Origin: Devosia sp.
GTDB taxonomy: Bacteria; Pseudomonadota; Alphaproteobacteria; Rhizobiales; Devosiaceae
Direction of reading: 5' to 3'
Assembly: GCF_025809055.1 (NCBI RefSeq)
Contig: NZ_CP075529.1
Coordinates: forward strand, 434,001-498,000
Length of the DNA: 64,000 nt
Numbering within the stretch: the first letter of the stretch is position 1; each line of letters begins with the position of its first letter. The translations under genes and the position numbers were made by a program. The notes under the pieces were generated by a model. The model was not told where the DNA came from. It did no database searches and saw nothing but the letters and a program-made list of their open reading frames with translations. Of this stretch, positions 9,101 through 17,889 are shown in pieces.

Positions 9101-9265
9101 ATGACCAGCAAGACCGATCGCAGCACACCCGCGCCTGAAGAAACCGACCCGGGCGAGCAGAAGGACGACAATATCGACGATCTGGGCCGCAAGCCCGACG
9201 GCAGCGCGCTCGACCAGCCCCTGGACGACGAAAAGGATCGCCCGAAGGGCGCGACAAAGTCCTGA
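9101..9265 (+). CDS. Small acidic hydrophilic protein (54 aa), hypothetical
   Basis: An ATG at 9101 opens 54 residues that are almost entirely charged or polar: Thr/Pro/Glu-rich at first, then EQKDDNIDDLGRKPDG and a Lys-rich end. No hydrophobic core, so it is likely disordered. AGGGAACC lies about 10 bases upstream of the start as a possible ribosome binding site. Longer frames starting upstream overlap tRNA-Cys flanks and look spurious. Small proteins of this kind sit near stress genes in rhizobia, but the function is unknown. Confidence 0.5.
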   Translation: MTSKTDRSTPAPEETDPGEQKDDNIDDLGRKPDGSALDQPLDDEKDRPKGATKS

Positions 9266-9370
9266 TTCCGGCCAACCATTTTGTCGCGGCCATGCGAGGC
9301 CGCTTGCCAGCGGGCAGGCGGCACTATATTCACGTCCAGCATATGAACCGGGCAGGTACAGGACGCGGCT

Positions 9371-10012
9371 TTGGACTTCGCACAGGCCAGAAAAGCAATG
9401 GTCGACAGCCAATTGCATACCAGCGGCATCTTCGACCGGCGCCTGCTGACGGCCATGGGCACCGTGCCGCGCGAGGCTTTCCTGCCAGCTGAGCGGCGAG
9501 CCGTCGCCTATATAGACGACCATCATCGCCTCAACGAAAGCGGCCGGTTTCTGCCCGATCCGTCGACATTCGGCAGGCTGGTGCAGCTGGCCGAAATCAG
9601 CGCTGGCGACAGCGTTCTGGTCGTGGGGAGCGGGACCGGTTATTCGCTTTGCGTGATCGCTCGCCTTGCGGCGAGCGTCACCGGGCTTGAGAGCGATCCG
9701 GCATTGAATGCCATGGCGCGCCAAGCCTGCGCGGGTATCACGGGCATCGAGATCGTTGAAGGCGAAATGCCAGCGCTCGCGGCGCGGCAGTTCGATGTCA
9801 TCGTCGTTGAAGGGGCGCTGGAGAGTGTGCCGGCGGACCTCGCCGCACTTCTGCGCCCGGACGGCCGATTGGTGGCGCTGGTGCGCGACAAGGGGGTCGG
9901 CATCGCCCGGCTCATGCGCCGCGTGCAGGGCGGGGTTGAGACAACGAGCCATTTCAATGCAACGCTTCCGGTGCTTTTCAAGGGAGCGGGCGAACCGGCA
10001 TTCATATTCTGA
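9371..10012 (+). CDS. Protein-L-isoaspartate O-methyltransferase-like protein
   Basis: A 213-residue class I SAM-dependent methyltransferase of the PCMT family. It begins with the alphaproteobacterial pattern MDFAQARKAMVDSQL, then VPREAFLP, and SAM motif I VLVVGSGTGYSLCVIA (about 82-97). The TTG at 9371 is preferred because AGGAC sits about 8 bases before it and because the N-terminal block would otherwise be lost; the next ATG is at 9398. Family members repair isoaspartyl residues, but this subgroup, encoded upstream of a TolC-like gene, lacks a clear substrate assignment. Confidence 0.8.
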   Translation: MDFAQARKAMVDSQLHTSGIFDRRLLTAMGTVPREAFLPAERRAVAYIDDHHRLNESGRFLPDPSTFGRLVQLAEISAGDSVLVVGSGTGYSLCVIARLAASVTGLESDPALNAMARQACAGITGIEIVEGEMPALAARQFDVIVVEGALESVPADLAALLRPDGRLVALVRDKGVGIARLMRRVQGGVETTSHFNATLPVLFKGAGEPAFIF

Positions 10013-10049
10013 GTGCCGTCAGCTGTTGCCGTCCGGTCACGTCCGGACC

Positions 10050-10064
10050 TTAACAGCACATTAA
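10050..10064. promoter_or_regulatory. CtrA-type binding site TTAA-N7-TTAA
   Basis: A perfect full site for the cell-cycle regulator CtrA lies 80-94 bases upstream of the TolC-like start. CtrA of alphaproteobacteria recognises TTAA-N7-TTAA. In this GC-rich sequence a double TTAA at exact spacing in a promoter region is unlikely to be accidental, although no binding is shown. Confidence 0.5.
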
Positions 10065-10143
10065 AGAACGTTAGGGATTGTCCCGGCCGGTTGTGTAACC
10101 CATCTGCCGGGCATTAGTGTGGGTCGCGTCTGGAGGTGGGTTG

Positions 10144-11508
10144 ATGAAGTTCAAGAGTTTTGCGGGCGCCAGCCTGTTGGCTGTCATGGTCGCCTGCGCG
10201 CAGACGGGCTTGGCCCAGGCACAGTCGATCACCCAGGCCCTGACGGCCGCCTATGATCACGCGCCGGACCTGCAGATTGCCGTGCTCGACGCCAAGGCGT
10301 CGGCGGAAAACATCGTGCAGGCCAAGTCGCGAAAGCTCCCGACGATCGGCGCCTCCATCGGGGCCTCGCAGAGCTACAGCCTGGTCGGCGGCAATTGGTC
10401 GGACAGCACGTCCGTGACCACCGGCCTGTCCTATAACCAGACGATTTTTGACAATTTCCAGACCGAAGCGCAGATCGAAGCCGCCCGCGCCGGCGCCGAG
10501 GCGGCCGAACACCAGATCCGCAATACCGAGCAGAATGTGCTGATCCAGGTCGTTCAGGCCTATATGGCTGTTCTGACCGGTAACCAGCTCGTTTCGCTTC
10601 GTCAGGAGAATGTCAACTTCTTCCAGGCCCAGCTGCAATCGGCCCAGGACCGGCTGGATGTGGGCGAGGGGACGCGTATCGACGTGGCCCAGGCCCAGGC
10701 GCGCCTGGCCCAGGGGCAGGCGGCTTACCGCGCCTCGCTGGCCTCGCTCGAAACCAGCCAGGCCACCTTCCAGCGCCTCGTGGGCCAGCGTCCGCAGGGG
10801 CTGAGTGCCTCGCACAACTACGGCAATCTCATTCCGCGTTCGCTGGATTCGGCGATTTCCGAGGCCGAGATCGGCCATCCGGCCATCCTGCTCGCCAAGG
10901 CCTCGATCCGCGCCGCCCAGGCCGGGAGCGATGCGGCTTCGGCCTCGTTCGGCCCCACCGCCTCGATCAGCGGTCAGGTCGGTTCGCGCTGGACGCCGAG
11001 CGGCGGCGGATTGACCGATGGGTTCTCCGGCTCGCTGGGCTTTCAGATCTCCATCCCGATCTATGCCGGCGGCGCTATCGGCTCCAATATCCGCCAGGCC
11101 AATATCCAGCAGATAAAGTCCGAAGTCTCGGCCATGTCCACCTATGACCAGGTGCGCGAGGCGGTCATTTCGGCCTGGAGCGGCATCCAGGCCGCCGATG
11201 CGCAGATCAGCGCGGCTCAGGCTGCGGTGACCTCGAGCAATACCGTTCTCGATGGCGTCATCCAGGAACGTGACCTGGGCACGCGCACCACGCTCGATGT
11301 CCTCAACTCCCAGGCCGACCTGACCAGCGCCCAGGAGACGCTCATCAATGCGTCCAGCAACAAGGTGATTGCCACCTTCTCGCTGCTGAGCGCCATGGGG
11401 CGGCTGACGGCCAGCGATCTCGGCCTGCCGGTGACCATCAAGACCGCCGTGCCCTATACGCAGACCGTCGAAGACGTCTGGCAGGAACTGCGCACCGTCG
11501 CGGAATAG
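10144..11508 (+). CDS. tolC: TolC-family outer membrane channel protein
   Basis: A 454-residue outer membrane efflux protein with a signal peptide (cleavage near LAQAQS, about residue 26), then two long alpha-helical repeats rich in Ala, Gln and Glu, as in TolC/OEP trimeric channels. Motifs include GLSYNQTIFD and LNSQADLTSAQE. It would form the periplasm-spanning exit duct for type I secretion or RND pumps. GGAGG stands about 9 bases before the ATG at 10144; an upstream GTG is less suitable. A CtrA-type site precedes it and a hairpin follows it. Confidence 0.9.
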   Translation: MKFKSFAGASLLAVMVACAQTGLAQAQSITQALTAAYDHAPDLQIAVLDAKASAENIVQAKSRKLPTIGASIGASQSYSLVGGNWSDSTSVTTGLSYNQTIFDNFQTEAQIEAARAGAEAAEHQIRNTEQNVLIQVVQAYMAVLTGNQLVSLRQENVNFFQAQLQSAQDRLDVGEGTRIDVAQAQARLAQGQAAYRASLASLETSQATFQRLVGQRPQGLSASHNYGNLIPRSLDSAISEAEIGHPAILLAKASIRAAQAGSDAASASFGPTASISGQVGSRWTPSGGGLTDGFSGSLGFQISIPIYAGGAIGSNIRQANIQQIKSEVSAMSTYDQVREAVISAWSGIQAADAQISAAQAAVTSSNTVLDGVIQERDLGTRTTLDVLNSQADLTSAQETLINASSNKVIATFSLLSAMGRLTASDLGLPVTIKTAVPYTQTVEDVWQELRTVAE

Positions 11509-11516
11509 GCTCGCTG

Positions 11517-11542
11517 CCGTCCGCAAAATGCGGACGGTCTTG
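11517..11542 (+). terminator. Hairpin downstream of tolC-like gene
   Basis: CCGTCCGC and GCGGACGG form an 8-base-pair stem around AAAAT directly after the TolC-like stop codon. The following sequence TCTTG is T-poor, so this is at best a weak intrinsic terminator or an mRNA-stabilising hairpin. Confidence 0.5.
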
Positions 11543-11694
11543 CCCCCGGCCGCAAGTTTTCGTGGAAGAACGCAAACTTGCCGGGTCCGGATGATTCCTA
11601 ATTCCGCGCTGTGCCGTTAAGCTGCTTGTTACGAATCAGGCGGGGCAGATGCGGATGCCTCTGCGTCTGTCAGGCTCTTGCGTAAGAGGCAGTG

Positions 11695-12438
11695 ATGAAC
11701 AAGCCGGCACCCAAAGAACCGTCCATGGACGAAATCCTGTCGTCCATTCGACAGATCATCGCCGATGATGATGCGGCAGGCGTGCCGCGCCGGCCATCCA
11801 TCCAGGCGGCACCGCCACCGATGGAAGCTGCGCCGGCCCGCCCGCTCAATGCCGAGGACGATCGCGACCTCAGCGACATGTTGGACGATATCGAGCCGCT
11901 CGCGCTTTCGCCGAGCCAGATTGTCGACGAGGCAGACGGCGCGGGCGACGATTTCAGTTTCGATTCCATCCTGGCCGATACCGAAGGCTCCGAACCGCAG
12001 CTGGTCGAGGCCGAGGACATTGCCTTTGACGCCGACGATGAGCTTCCGAGCTTCGACCCGGCGCCGATGCGTGCGCCCGAGCCAGAACCGGAACCGCAAC
12101 CCGTTGCGGCCCGTCCAGCTCCGCGCCCGGCACCCCAACCGGAACCTGCTCCCCAGCCAGAGCCGGCGCCGAGCGTTTCCGATGTCGCGCCGCTGCCCGA
12201 TCCGACGCTGACTTCGGACATGGCCGAGGAACTGCTTGAGCCCGCCACCAAGGCCGCCGTCCGGGGCTCCATCGGCAAGCTCAATGCGCTTGGCCTGGGC
12301 AATCCCAGCCTCACCATCGAAGCCATGATGCGCGAGATGCTGCGGCCCATGCTCAAGGAATGGCTGGACGAAAACCTGCCCTCCGTCGTCGAGCGCATGG
12401 TGGAGAAGGAAATCTCCCGCATTTCGCGCGGCGAGTAG
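11695..12438 (+). CDS. popZ: Polar organizing protein PopZ (DUF2497)
   Basis: A 247-residue PopZ homologue: a conserved N-terminal helix MDEILSSIRQIIADDD (about residues 11-26), a long Pro/Glu/Ala-rich disordered linker, and a C-terminal oligomerisation region from about 180 containing NALGLGNPSLTIEAMMREML and the end ERMVEKEISR. PopZ self-assembles at cell poles and tethers the chromosome origin through ParB. The ATG at 11695 has AGAGG about 5 bases upstream; a GTG three bases earlier is possible. It stands before valS, a typical rhizobial order, and after a TTAA-N7-GTTA near-match to a CtrA site at 11617-11631. Confidence 0.9.
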   Translation: MNKPAPKEPSMDEILSSIRQIIADDDAAGVPRRPSIQAAPPPMEAAPARPLNAEDDRDLSDMLDDIEPLALSPSQIVDEADGAGDDFSFDSILADTEGSEPQLVEAEDIAFDADDELPSFDPAPMRAPEPEPEPQPVAARPAPRPAPQPEPAPQPEPAPSVSDVAPLPDPTLTSDMAEELLEPATKAAVRGSIGKLNALGLGNPSLTIEAMMREMLRPMLKEWLDENLPSVVERMVEKEISRISRGE

Positions 12439-12477
12439 TTTCGGGCCGCGGGCCCTCCCTCGTTAAATTCGGTGTTA

Positions 12478-12507
12478 CCCCCGCGAAAGCGGGGGTTTGC
12501 TTTTTTT
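12478..12507 (+). terminator. Intrinsic terminator of popZ, made from a dispersed repeat
   Basis: CCCCCGC and GCGGGGG flank a GAAA tetraloop and are followed by TTTGC and a T7 run. The same palindrome is the core of the dispersed repeat seen at 12720-12793 and 62176-62207, so the repeat seems to be used as a terminator here. Confidence 0.75.
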
Positions 12508-12548
12508 GGGCGCAGGAAACCAGAGGTTCCCGCTTTCGCGGGAATGAC
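12478..12548. repeat. Dispersed palindromic repeat A, copy 1
   Basis: Two inverted modules built on CCCGCGAAAGCGGG, separated by about 24 bases; the second module carries the prefix AACCAGAGGTT and the suffix GGAATGAC. The same modules recur at 12720-12793 and 62176-62207. These resemble the small palindromic repeats common in alphaproteobacterial intergenic regions, whose chance translations give spurious proteins. Confidence 0.8.
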
Positions 12549-12719
12549 AAGGTGGGGGTGAGGCTCCGTGGTGGTGGCTGGGCGCTCTGGCGGTAGCCGG
12601 GTGTTGTGGTGGCAGGTGCTGTCGTGGCGGCAGTTGGCTGATCCACCTACCTGATTGAGCTTCTGTGGCGCACCTTTCGCTCGTTCAATATGGAACCGGG
12701 ATCGTTGCCCTTCCCTCGG

Positions 12720-12793
12720 TGTCACCCCCGCGAAAGCGGGGGCCTCTGGTTTGTGTGCAGGAAACCAGAGGTTCCCGCTTTCGCGGGAATGAC
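12720..12793. repeat. Dispersed palindromic repeat A, copy 2
   Basis: Here the two modules form one large inverted repeat: each arm of roughly 26 bases contains the CCCGCGAAAGCGGG core plus CCTCTGGTTT or its complement, around a short GTGTGCAGG loop. Transcribed, it would fold into a long hairpin between popZ and valS. Confidence 0.8.
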
Positions 12794-12883
12794 GTTGTGG
12801 TGGTGGGAACGACGTGGTGGTTGCGGGAATGACTTTGTGGTGGTGAGCGCGGCGGGTGGTTGCGGGAGTGACGTGGTGGTCGC
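12785..12883. repeat. Degenerate 20-base tandem repeat (about 5 units)
   Basis: Five successive units approximating GGGAATGACGTNGTGGTGGT start at 12785, 12805, 12825, 12845 (19 bases, most diverged) and 12864. The first unit begins inside the end of repeat A copy 2, as if the tail GGGAATGAC had been amplified. There are no spacers, so this is not a CRISPR array. Confidence 0.7.
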
Positions 12884-13015
12884 TGGGCAACCCCTGCGCT
12901 TGCGCAGAGAGTGGGTCGCCTGAACATCGGCACGTCAATGCCCGATCGGCCGTCATGCGCGCTTGGAGTTGACCGTTCGGGCTGCATTTGCTTGAAGTCT
13001 GCCAACCTATTCCGG

Positions 13016-13038
13016 CCCGCCAGGTGCAGCCTGGCGGG
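13016..13038 (+). promoter_or_regulatory. Hairpin in the valS leader
   Basis: CCCGCCAGG and CCTGGCGGG form a perfect 9-base-pair stem around TGCAG, ending 23 bases before the valS start codon. No T run follows, so it is not a standard terminator; it may influence translation or mRNA stability. No T-box features are seen. Confidence 0.4.
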
Positions 13039-13061
13039 TCAATTCCGTTGCGAGTGGCCCA

Positions 13062-15815
13062 ATGCTTGAAAAGACCTATGAACCCGCCGCCGTCGAAGGC
13101 CGCATCTATGATGCCTGGCTCGATGCGAATGCCTTTGCGGCCGGGGCAGGGGCGAAACCCGGCGCCGAGACGTTCACCATCGTCATCCCGCCGCCCAACG
13201 TCACCGGTTCACTGCATATCGGCCACGCGCTCAACAACACCGTCCAGGACATTCTCGTCCGCTTCAACCGCATGCTGAAAAAGGACGTGCTCTGGCAGCC
13301 CGGCACCGACCACGCCGGCATCGCCACGCAGATGATCGTCGAGCGCCAGCTGGCCGAAAAGCAGCAGGACCGGCGCAGCATGGGGCGCGATGCCTTTATC
13401 GAGCGCGTCTGGGAGTGGAAGGCCGAAAGCGGCGGCACCATCATGAATCAGCTCAAGCGCCTTGGCGCTTCGGCCGATTTTTCCCGCGAGCGCTTCACCA
13501 TGGGCGCTGCAGGCGAGCCGGACGACCAGATGGTGCGGGCCGTCATCAAGGTGTTCGTCGAGCTGCACAAGCGTGGCCTCATCTACCGGGCCAAGCGGCT
13601 GGTGAATTGGCATCCGGGCCTCGAAACCGCGATTTCCGACCTTGAGGTGGAGAATATCGAGGTCAAGGGCCATATGTGGCACCTGCGCTATCCGCTCGCC
13701 GATGGCGTGACTTATGATTTCCCGCTGGTGGACGAAGAGGGTAATGTCACCGGCACCGAGACGCGGGATTACATCATCGTCGCCACGACGCGCCCCGAAA
13801 CCATGCTGGGCGACGTGGCGGTTGCAGTGCATCCCGATGACGAGCGCTATCAGGGCCTGATCGGCAAGTTTGTCGAACTGCCGCTGGTCGGCCGGCGCAT
13901 TCCGGTGGTCGCCGATGAATATGCCGACCCGAGCCTGGGCACCGGCGCGGTGAAAATCACCCCGGCGCACGACTTCAACGATTTCGAGGTGGGCGCGCGG
14001 GCCGGGGTGGAGCCGATCAACGTCTTCACCACGCGCGGTGCGATCATCGACGCCGATTTCATCCCCGAGGCCTATCGCGGGCTGGACCGGTTCGAGGCGC
14101 GCAAGGCCATCGTCGCGGATCTGGCGAAGATGGCAGAGGAAAACCCGCTTCGCGGCCTCAGCCATATCGAAGACAAGAAGATCATGGTGCCGCATGACGA
14201 GAAGAGCAAACTCGTCGTCATCGAGCCATTCCTCACCGACCAGTGGTGGGTGAAGGCTGATGTGCTGGCCGAGCCGGCTCTGGCTTCGGTGCGCGAGGGG
14301 CGCACAAAGTTCGTGCCGCAGCAATATGAAAACACCTATTTCGCCTGGCTCGAGAACATCAAGCCCTGGTGCATTTCCCGCCAACTGTGGTGGGGACATC
14401 AGATCCCGGCCTGGTACGGCCCGGACAACGAGGCCTTTGTGGCCTATGACGAGGCCGAAGCCAAGGCTGCCGCGGAAAAGCACTATGGCAAGGCTGTGGA
14501 GCTGACCCGCGACCCTGACGTGCTCGACACCTGGTTCTCCTCAGCGCTGTGGCCGTTCTCGACCCTGGGCTGGCCGGACGAAACGCCGGAACTCAGGCGC
14601 TACTACCCCACCGACGTGCTGGTCACTGCATTCGATATCATATTCTTCTGGGTCGCCCGCATGATGATGATGGGGCTCGAATTCCTCGACGAGGAACCGT
14701 TCCATACAGTTTACATGCACGCGCTGGTTCTGGACGAAAAAGGCCAGAAGATGAGCAAGACCAAGGGCAATGTCATCGACCCGCTCAAGCTCGTCGACGA
14801 ATATGGGGCCGATGCCACGCGCTTCACGCTGGCCGCTATGGTTGCTCAGGGCCGCAACATGCGGCTCTCAATCCAGCGCGTCGAGGGCTATCGCAACTTC
14901 GTCACCAAGATCTGGAATGCGGCGCGCTTCCTTGAGATGAATGAATGCCGCCGGGTCGAGGGTTTTGACCCCAAGGCCAACACTTTGGCACTGAACCGCT
15001 GGATCGTCGGCGCCACGGCGCGCGGCATGGCAGCGGTGCGCGCTGGCATCGAGGACTACAAGTTCAACGAAGCCGCCAATTCGGCTTATGACTTCGTCTG
15101 GGGCACGTTCTGCGACTGGTATGTGGAATTCGCCAAGCCGGTCTTCATGGGCGAGGACGAGGCCGCCAAGGCCGAAACCCGCGCCACTGCGGCCTGGGCG
15201 CTGGATCAGATCCTGGTCATGCTGCACCCGATGATGCCGTTCGTGACCGAAGAACTCTGGGCCGAGACCGGCAAATTCGGCCCGGCGCGCGAAAACCTCC
15301 TGATCCTCACCGAATGGCCGGACCTTTCGGGCCTTGAAGACGCAGCGGCCGATGCCGAACTCGCCTGGCTCGTGGATGTGATCTCCAATATCCGGTCCGT
15401 CCGCGCCGAGATGAACGTGCCGGCCGGGGCCAAGTTGCAACTGGTGGTGACCGGGGCCGGCGCGGAAACGCTGCGGCGTCTCGTGGCGGGCACGTCGCTG
15501 ATCTCGCGGCTGGCGCGGCTGGAGGAAATCTCCCCGCAGAACGCGGTGCCGGGGGAATCGGCGCAATTCGTGCTCGGCGACGCCACCTACGCGTTGCCGC
15601 TGGCCGGGGTGATCGACATCGCCGCCGAAAAAGCGCGTCTCGAAAAGGAGGTCGGCAAGCTCGATGGCGAAATCGCGCAGGTCGACAAGAAGCTGGGCAA
15701 CGAGCAATTCGTGTCCAAGGCGCCCGAAGAGGTGATCGAAGAGCAGAAATCGCGGCGCGAAGCGGCTGTGGACCGGCGCACGCGGATCGCGGCGGCGCTG
15801 AAGCTGTTGAGCTGA
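13062..15815 (+). CDS. valS: Valyl-tRNA synthetase
   Basis: A 917-residue class I aminoacyl-tRNA synthetase that charges tRNA-Val in the cytoplasm. It carries the HIGH motif at residues 52-55 within NVTGSLHIGHALNN, the inserted editing domain (TTRPETMLGD, GTGAVKITPAHD), and the KMSKS motif as KMSKT at 563-567. The C terminus has the family coiled coil (EKARLEKEVGKLDGEIAQVDKK). Length is close to the usual 880-950. It follows popZ after a 623-base repeat-rich gap and ends before a strong terminator. Confidence 0.98.
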   Translation: MLEKTYEPAAVEGRIYDAWLDANAFAAGAGAKPGAETFTIVIPPPNVTGSLHIGHALNNTVQDILVRFNRMLKKDVLWQPGTDHAGIATQMIVERQLAEKQQDRRSMGRDAFIERVWEWKAESGGTIMNQLKRLGASADFSRERFTMGAAGEPDDQMVRAVIKVFVELHKRGLIYRAKRLVNWHPGLETAISDLEVENIEVKGHMWHLRYPLADGVTYDFPLVDEEGNVTGTETRDYIIVATTRPETMLGDVAVAVHPDDERYQGLIGKFVELPLVGRRIPVVADEYADPSLGTGAVKITPAHDFNDFEVGARAGVEPINVFTTRGAIIDADFIPEAYRGLDRFEARKAIVADLAKMAEENPLRGLSHIEDKKIMVPHDEKSKLVVIEPFLTDQWWVKADVLAEPALASVREGRTKFVPQQYENTYFAWLENIKPWCISRQLWWGHQIPAWYGPDNEAFVAYDEAEAKAAAEKHYGKAVELTRDPDVLDTWFSSALWPFSTLGWPDETPELRRYYPTDVLVTAFDIIFFWVARMMMMGLEFLDEEPFHTVYMHALVLDEKGQKMSKTKGNVIDPLKLVDEYGADATRFTLAAMVAQGRNMRLSIQRVEGYRNFVTKIWNAARFLEMNECRRVEGFDPKANTLALNRWIVGATARGMAAVRAGIEDYKFNEAANSAYDFVWGTFCDWYVEFAKPVFMGEDEAAKAETRATAAWALDQILVMLHPMMPFVTEELWAETGKFGPARENLLILTEWPDLSGLEDAAADAELAWLVDVISNIRSVRAEMNVPAGAKLQLVVTGAGAETLRRLVAGTSLISRLARLEEISPQNAVPGESAQFVLGDATYALPLAGVIDIAAEKARLEKEVGKLDGEIAQVDKKLGNEQFVSKAPEEVIEEQKSRREAAVDRRTRIAAALKLLS

Positions 15816-15821
15816 TGCTCG

Positions 15822-15851
15822 GGCCCGGCAGTGATGCCGGGCCTTTTTTTT
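15822..15851 (+). terminator. Intrinsic terminator of valS
   Basis: GGCCCGGCA and TGCCGGGCC pair around GTGA, followed by eight T residues, immediately after the valS stop codon. Confidence 0.92.
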
Positions 15852-15909
15852 GTCGGGTGCGATACGGGTGACATGTCTGCGAAAGCAGGGGTCAAATTGG
15901 GGTATGGCA

Positions 15910-16021
15910 CCCCCACCCAACCTCCCCCTGAAGAAGGGGGAGGAGTTCTCTGGTGGCGCTCCAGAATCGAAGCAAACTCGATCCGTTCCTCCCCCTTCTT
16001 CAGGGGGAGGTTAGGTGGGGG
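15910..16021. repeat. Long inverted repeat C, copy 1
   Basis: Two nearly perfect inverted arms of about 34 bases (15910-15943 and 15988-16021) contain CCTCCCCCTGAAG and its complement and begin or end with CCCCCACC/GGTGGGGG. The 44-base loop has no open frame. It lies between convergent genes. Related elements are at 19384-19457 and 52640-52760. Confidence 0.8.
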
Positions 16022-16044
16022 TTCGGGATGAGCACGGTTTCGGG

Positions 16045-17889
16045 CTAAATCCGGCCCTGTACTGCGTGCAGGCCGGCATAGACGCCGTCGCGGGCCATGA
16101 GGTCGTCGTGGGTGCCTTGCTCGACGATGCCGTCGCCGGTGAGGACGAGAATGCGGTCGGCATGGCGCACCGTGGACAGCCGGTGGGCGATGACCAGCGT
16201 GGTACGGCCGTGGGTGAGGCCGAGAAGGGCCTGCTGCACGGCCCGCTCGCTTTCATTGTCGAGCGCACTGGTGGCTTCGTCGAAGATGAGCACCGGCGGG
16301 TTCTTGAGAAAGGTGCGGGCGATGGTCAGTCGCTGTTTCTGCCCACCGGACAGCTTGACGCCGCGCTGGCCGATATCGGTGTCATAGCCCTGCGGCAGGC
16401 CGGTGATGAAGTCATGCGCATTGGCATCGCGTGCCGCCGCAACCATTTCGGCCTCCGAGGCATCGGGGCGGCCGTAGAGCAGGTTCTCGCGCACCGTGCC
16501 GCTGAAGAGATAGACGTCCTGCTGGACGACGCCGATATTGCGGCGAAGGGATGCGAGGGTGATGTCCCGCAGGTCCCGGCCATCGAGGGTAATGCTGCCG
16601 TCTAGCACGTCGTAAAAGCGCGGGATCAGCGCGCAGAGCGTGCTCTTGCCCACGCCAGAGGGCCCGACAAGCGCAACGAACTCGCCGGGCGCAATGCCGA
16701 AGGAGAGATCGTCGAGGACGCGGGGGCCATCGGCGTCGTAGGCAAACCGCACCGTGTTGAATGCAATGGCCCCTTTGACTGGACCGAGGGGGCTCGCGCC
16801 CGGCCGGTCGAGGATGTCGGGTTGCTCTTCGAGCAGTTCCATGGCGCGGACGAAGCCGGTAAAGCCCTCCTGCCACAGGCGGATGAAATTGTCGAAACGT
16901 TTGATCGGATCGAGAAGCACGCCGACGCAGAGCAACAGGGTCAACAGGTCGGCCGGCGACAGACTGGCATAGAGACTGCGGATGGCGCCGACGACGATGA
17001 CGGTCACCGTGACAAGTTGCGCAAAGGCCTCCATGCCGCCCCAGAGCAGCGCCTCGTTGCGATAGCCGTCCTGCCGGGCCCACAGGAAGCGCTGGTTTTC
17101 CACCTCGAAGCGGCTCTTCTCGGCGCCCTCATTGGCAAAGGACTGCACCACGCGGATACCGCCCAGGGAGTCCTCGACACGCTCATTGACCCCGGCAATG
17201 CGTTCCTTGCTGGTGCGCAGGGCAATATTCATGCGCTTATTGAAGTATAATGCGTAACCAATTGCGAACGGAAGCAGAAGTGCGATGCACAGGGCGATGA
17301 TCGGGTCGATCCACACCAGGATGGCCATGGCCCCGGCGAATTTCAGCACGCTGATGGCGAGGTCTTCCGGGCCATGATGAAAGAGTTCGCCCAGCCAGAG
17401 CGAGTCATTGCTGATGCGGCTCATCAACTGGCCGGTGCGCTGCTGGTCATAGAAGCTGAACGAGAGTTTCTGGCAGTGCTCGAACAGTTCGCTGCGCACC
17501 TGCGCCTCGATTTTCGCGCCCATGGAATGGCCGTGGTAATCGACGAAATAGGTGGCCACCGCCTGGACGACGAACACGCCGACCATGACGGCGCCGATGG
17601 TCAGCAACTGGTTGAGGGCGGTGGGGTCATCGGCCAGAGCCGGAAGCCGGCTGACGATGTAGTTGGCGAGCAGGGGCAGGGCCGTTGCCGTGGCGGCAAC
17701 CAGCACAGCCGATGTCAGGATGGCCGCGAGCAGGGGCAGGTGCGGCCGGTAGTAGCTGAGAAATCGGCCAAAGCGGGCACGAAAGCGGTTGCGTGCGACC
17801 GGGTCGGCGCCGTTGCGGATGAGGAGGCGGGCGAAAAGGCCGGGTTTAGCTGCCGGGCGCGCGGTGTCGCCGTGAGTTTGAGGATGCAT
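16045..17889 (-). CDS. MsbA-like ABC exporter (fused permease-ATPase)
   Basis: A 614-residue half-transporter: a basic N-terminal tail, six hydrophobic segments (about 55-340) and a C-terminal nucleotide-binding domain with Walker A GPSGVGKST (about 408), LSGGQKQRL (about 512), the Walker B context LIFDEATSALD (about 530) and an H-loop IAHRL. This is the architecture of lipid-A flippase MsbA and of related lipid or drug exporters; homodimeric. Which substrate it exports cannot be told. It is monocistronic, convergent with valS. Confidence 0.88.
   Translation of the reverse strand: MHPQTHGDTARPAAKPGLFARLLIRNGADPVARNRFRARFGRFLSYYRPHLPLLAAILTSAVLVAATATALPLLANYIVSRLPALADDPTALNQLLTIGAVMVGVFVVQAVATYFVDYHGHSMGAKIEAQVRSELFEHCQKLSFSFYDQQRTGQLMSRISNDSLWLGELFHHGPEDLAISVLKFAGAMAILVWIDPIIALCIALLLPFAIGYALYFNKRMNIALRTSKERIAGVNERVEDSLGGIRVVQSFANEGAEKSRFEVENQRFLWARQDGYRNEALLWGGMEAFAQLVTVTVIVVGAIRSLYASLSPADLLTLLLCVGVLLDPIKRFDNFIRLWQEGFTGFVRAMELLEEQPDILDRPGASPLGPVKGAIAFNTVRFAYDADGPRVLDDLSFGIAPGEFVALVGPSGVGKSTLCALIPRFYDVLDGSITLDGRDLRDITLASLRRNIGVVQQDVYLFSGTVRENLLYGRPDASEAEMVAAARDANAHDFITGLPQGYDTDIGQRGVKLSGGQKQRLTIARTFLKNPPVLIFDEATSALDNESERAVQQALLGLTHGRTTLVIAHRLSTVRHADRILVLTGDGIVEQGTHDDLMARDGVYAGLHAVQGRI

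Noticed and set aside
10114..11526. A 470-codon frame antisense to the TolC-like gene
   Set aside because: Shadow frame; the sense protein has signal peptide and helical repeats.
12785..12883. CRISPR-like array
   Set aside because: Units are contiguous and degenerate without spacers; no cas genes are near.
12360..12930. Small frames reading SRESGNLWF or PAFAGV-type peptides
   Set aside because: These are translations of the dispersed repeat A and are not proteins.
12990..13061. T-box riboswitch before valS
   Set aside because: Only one hairpin without the conserved T-box sequence or specifier loop; T-boxes are rare in Proteobacteria.
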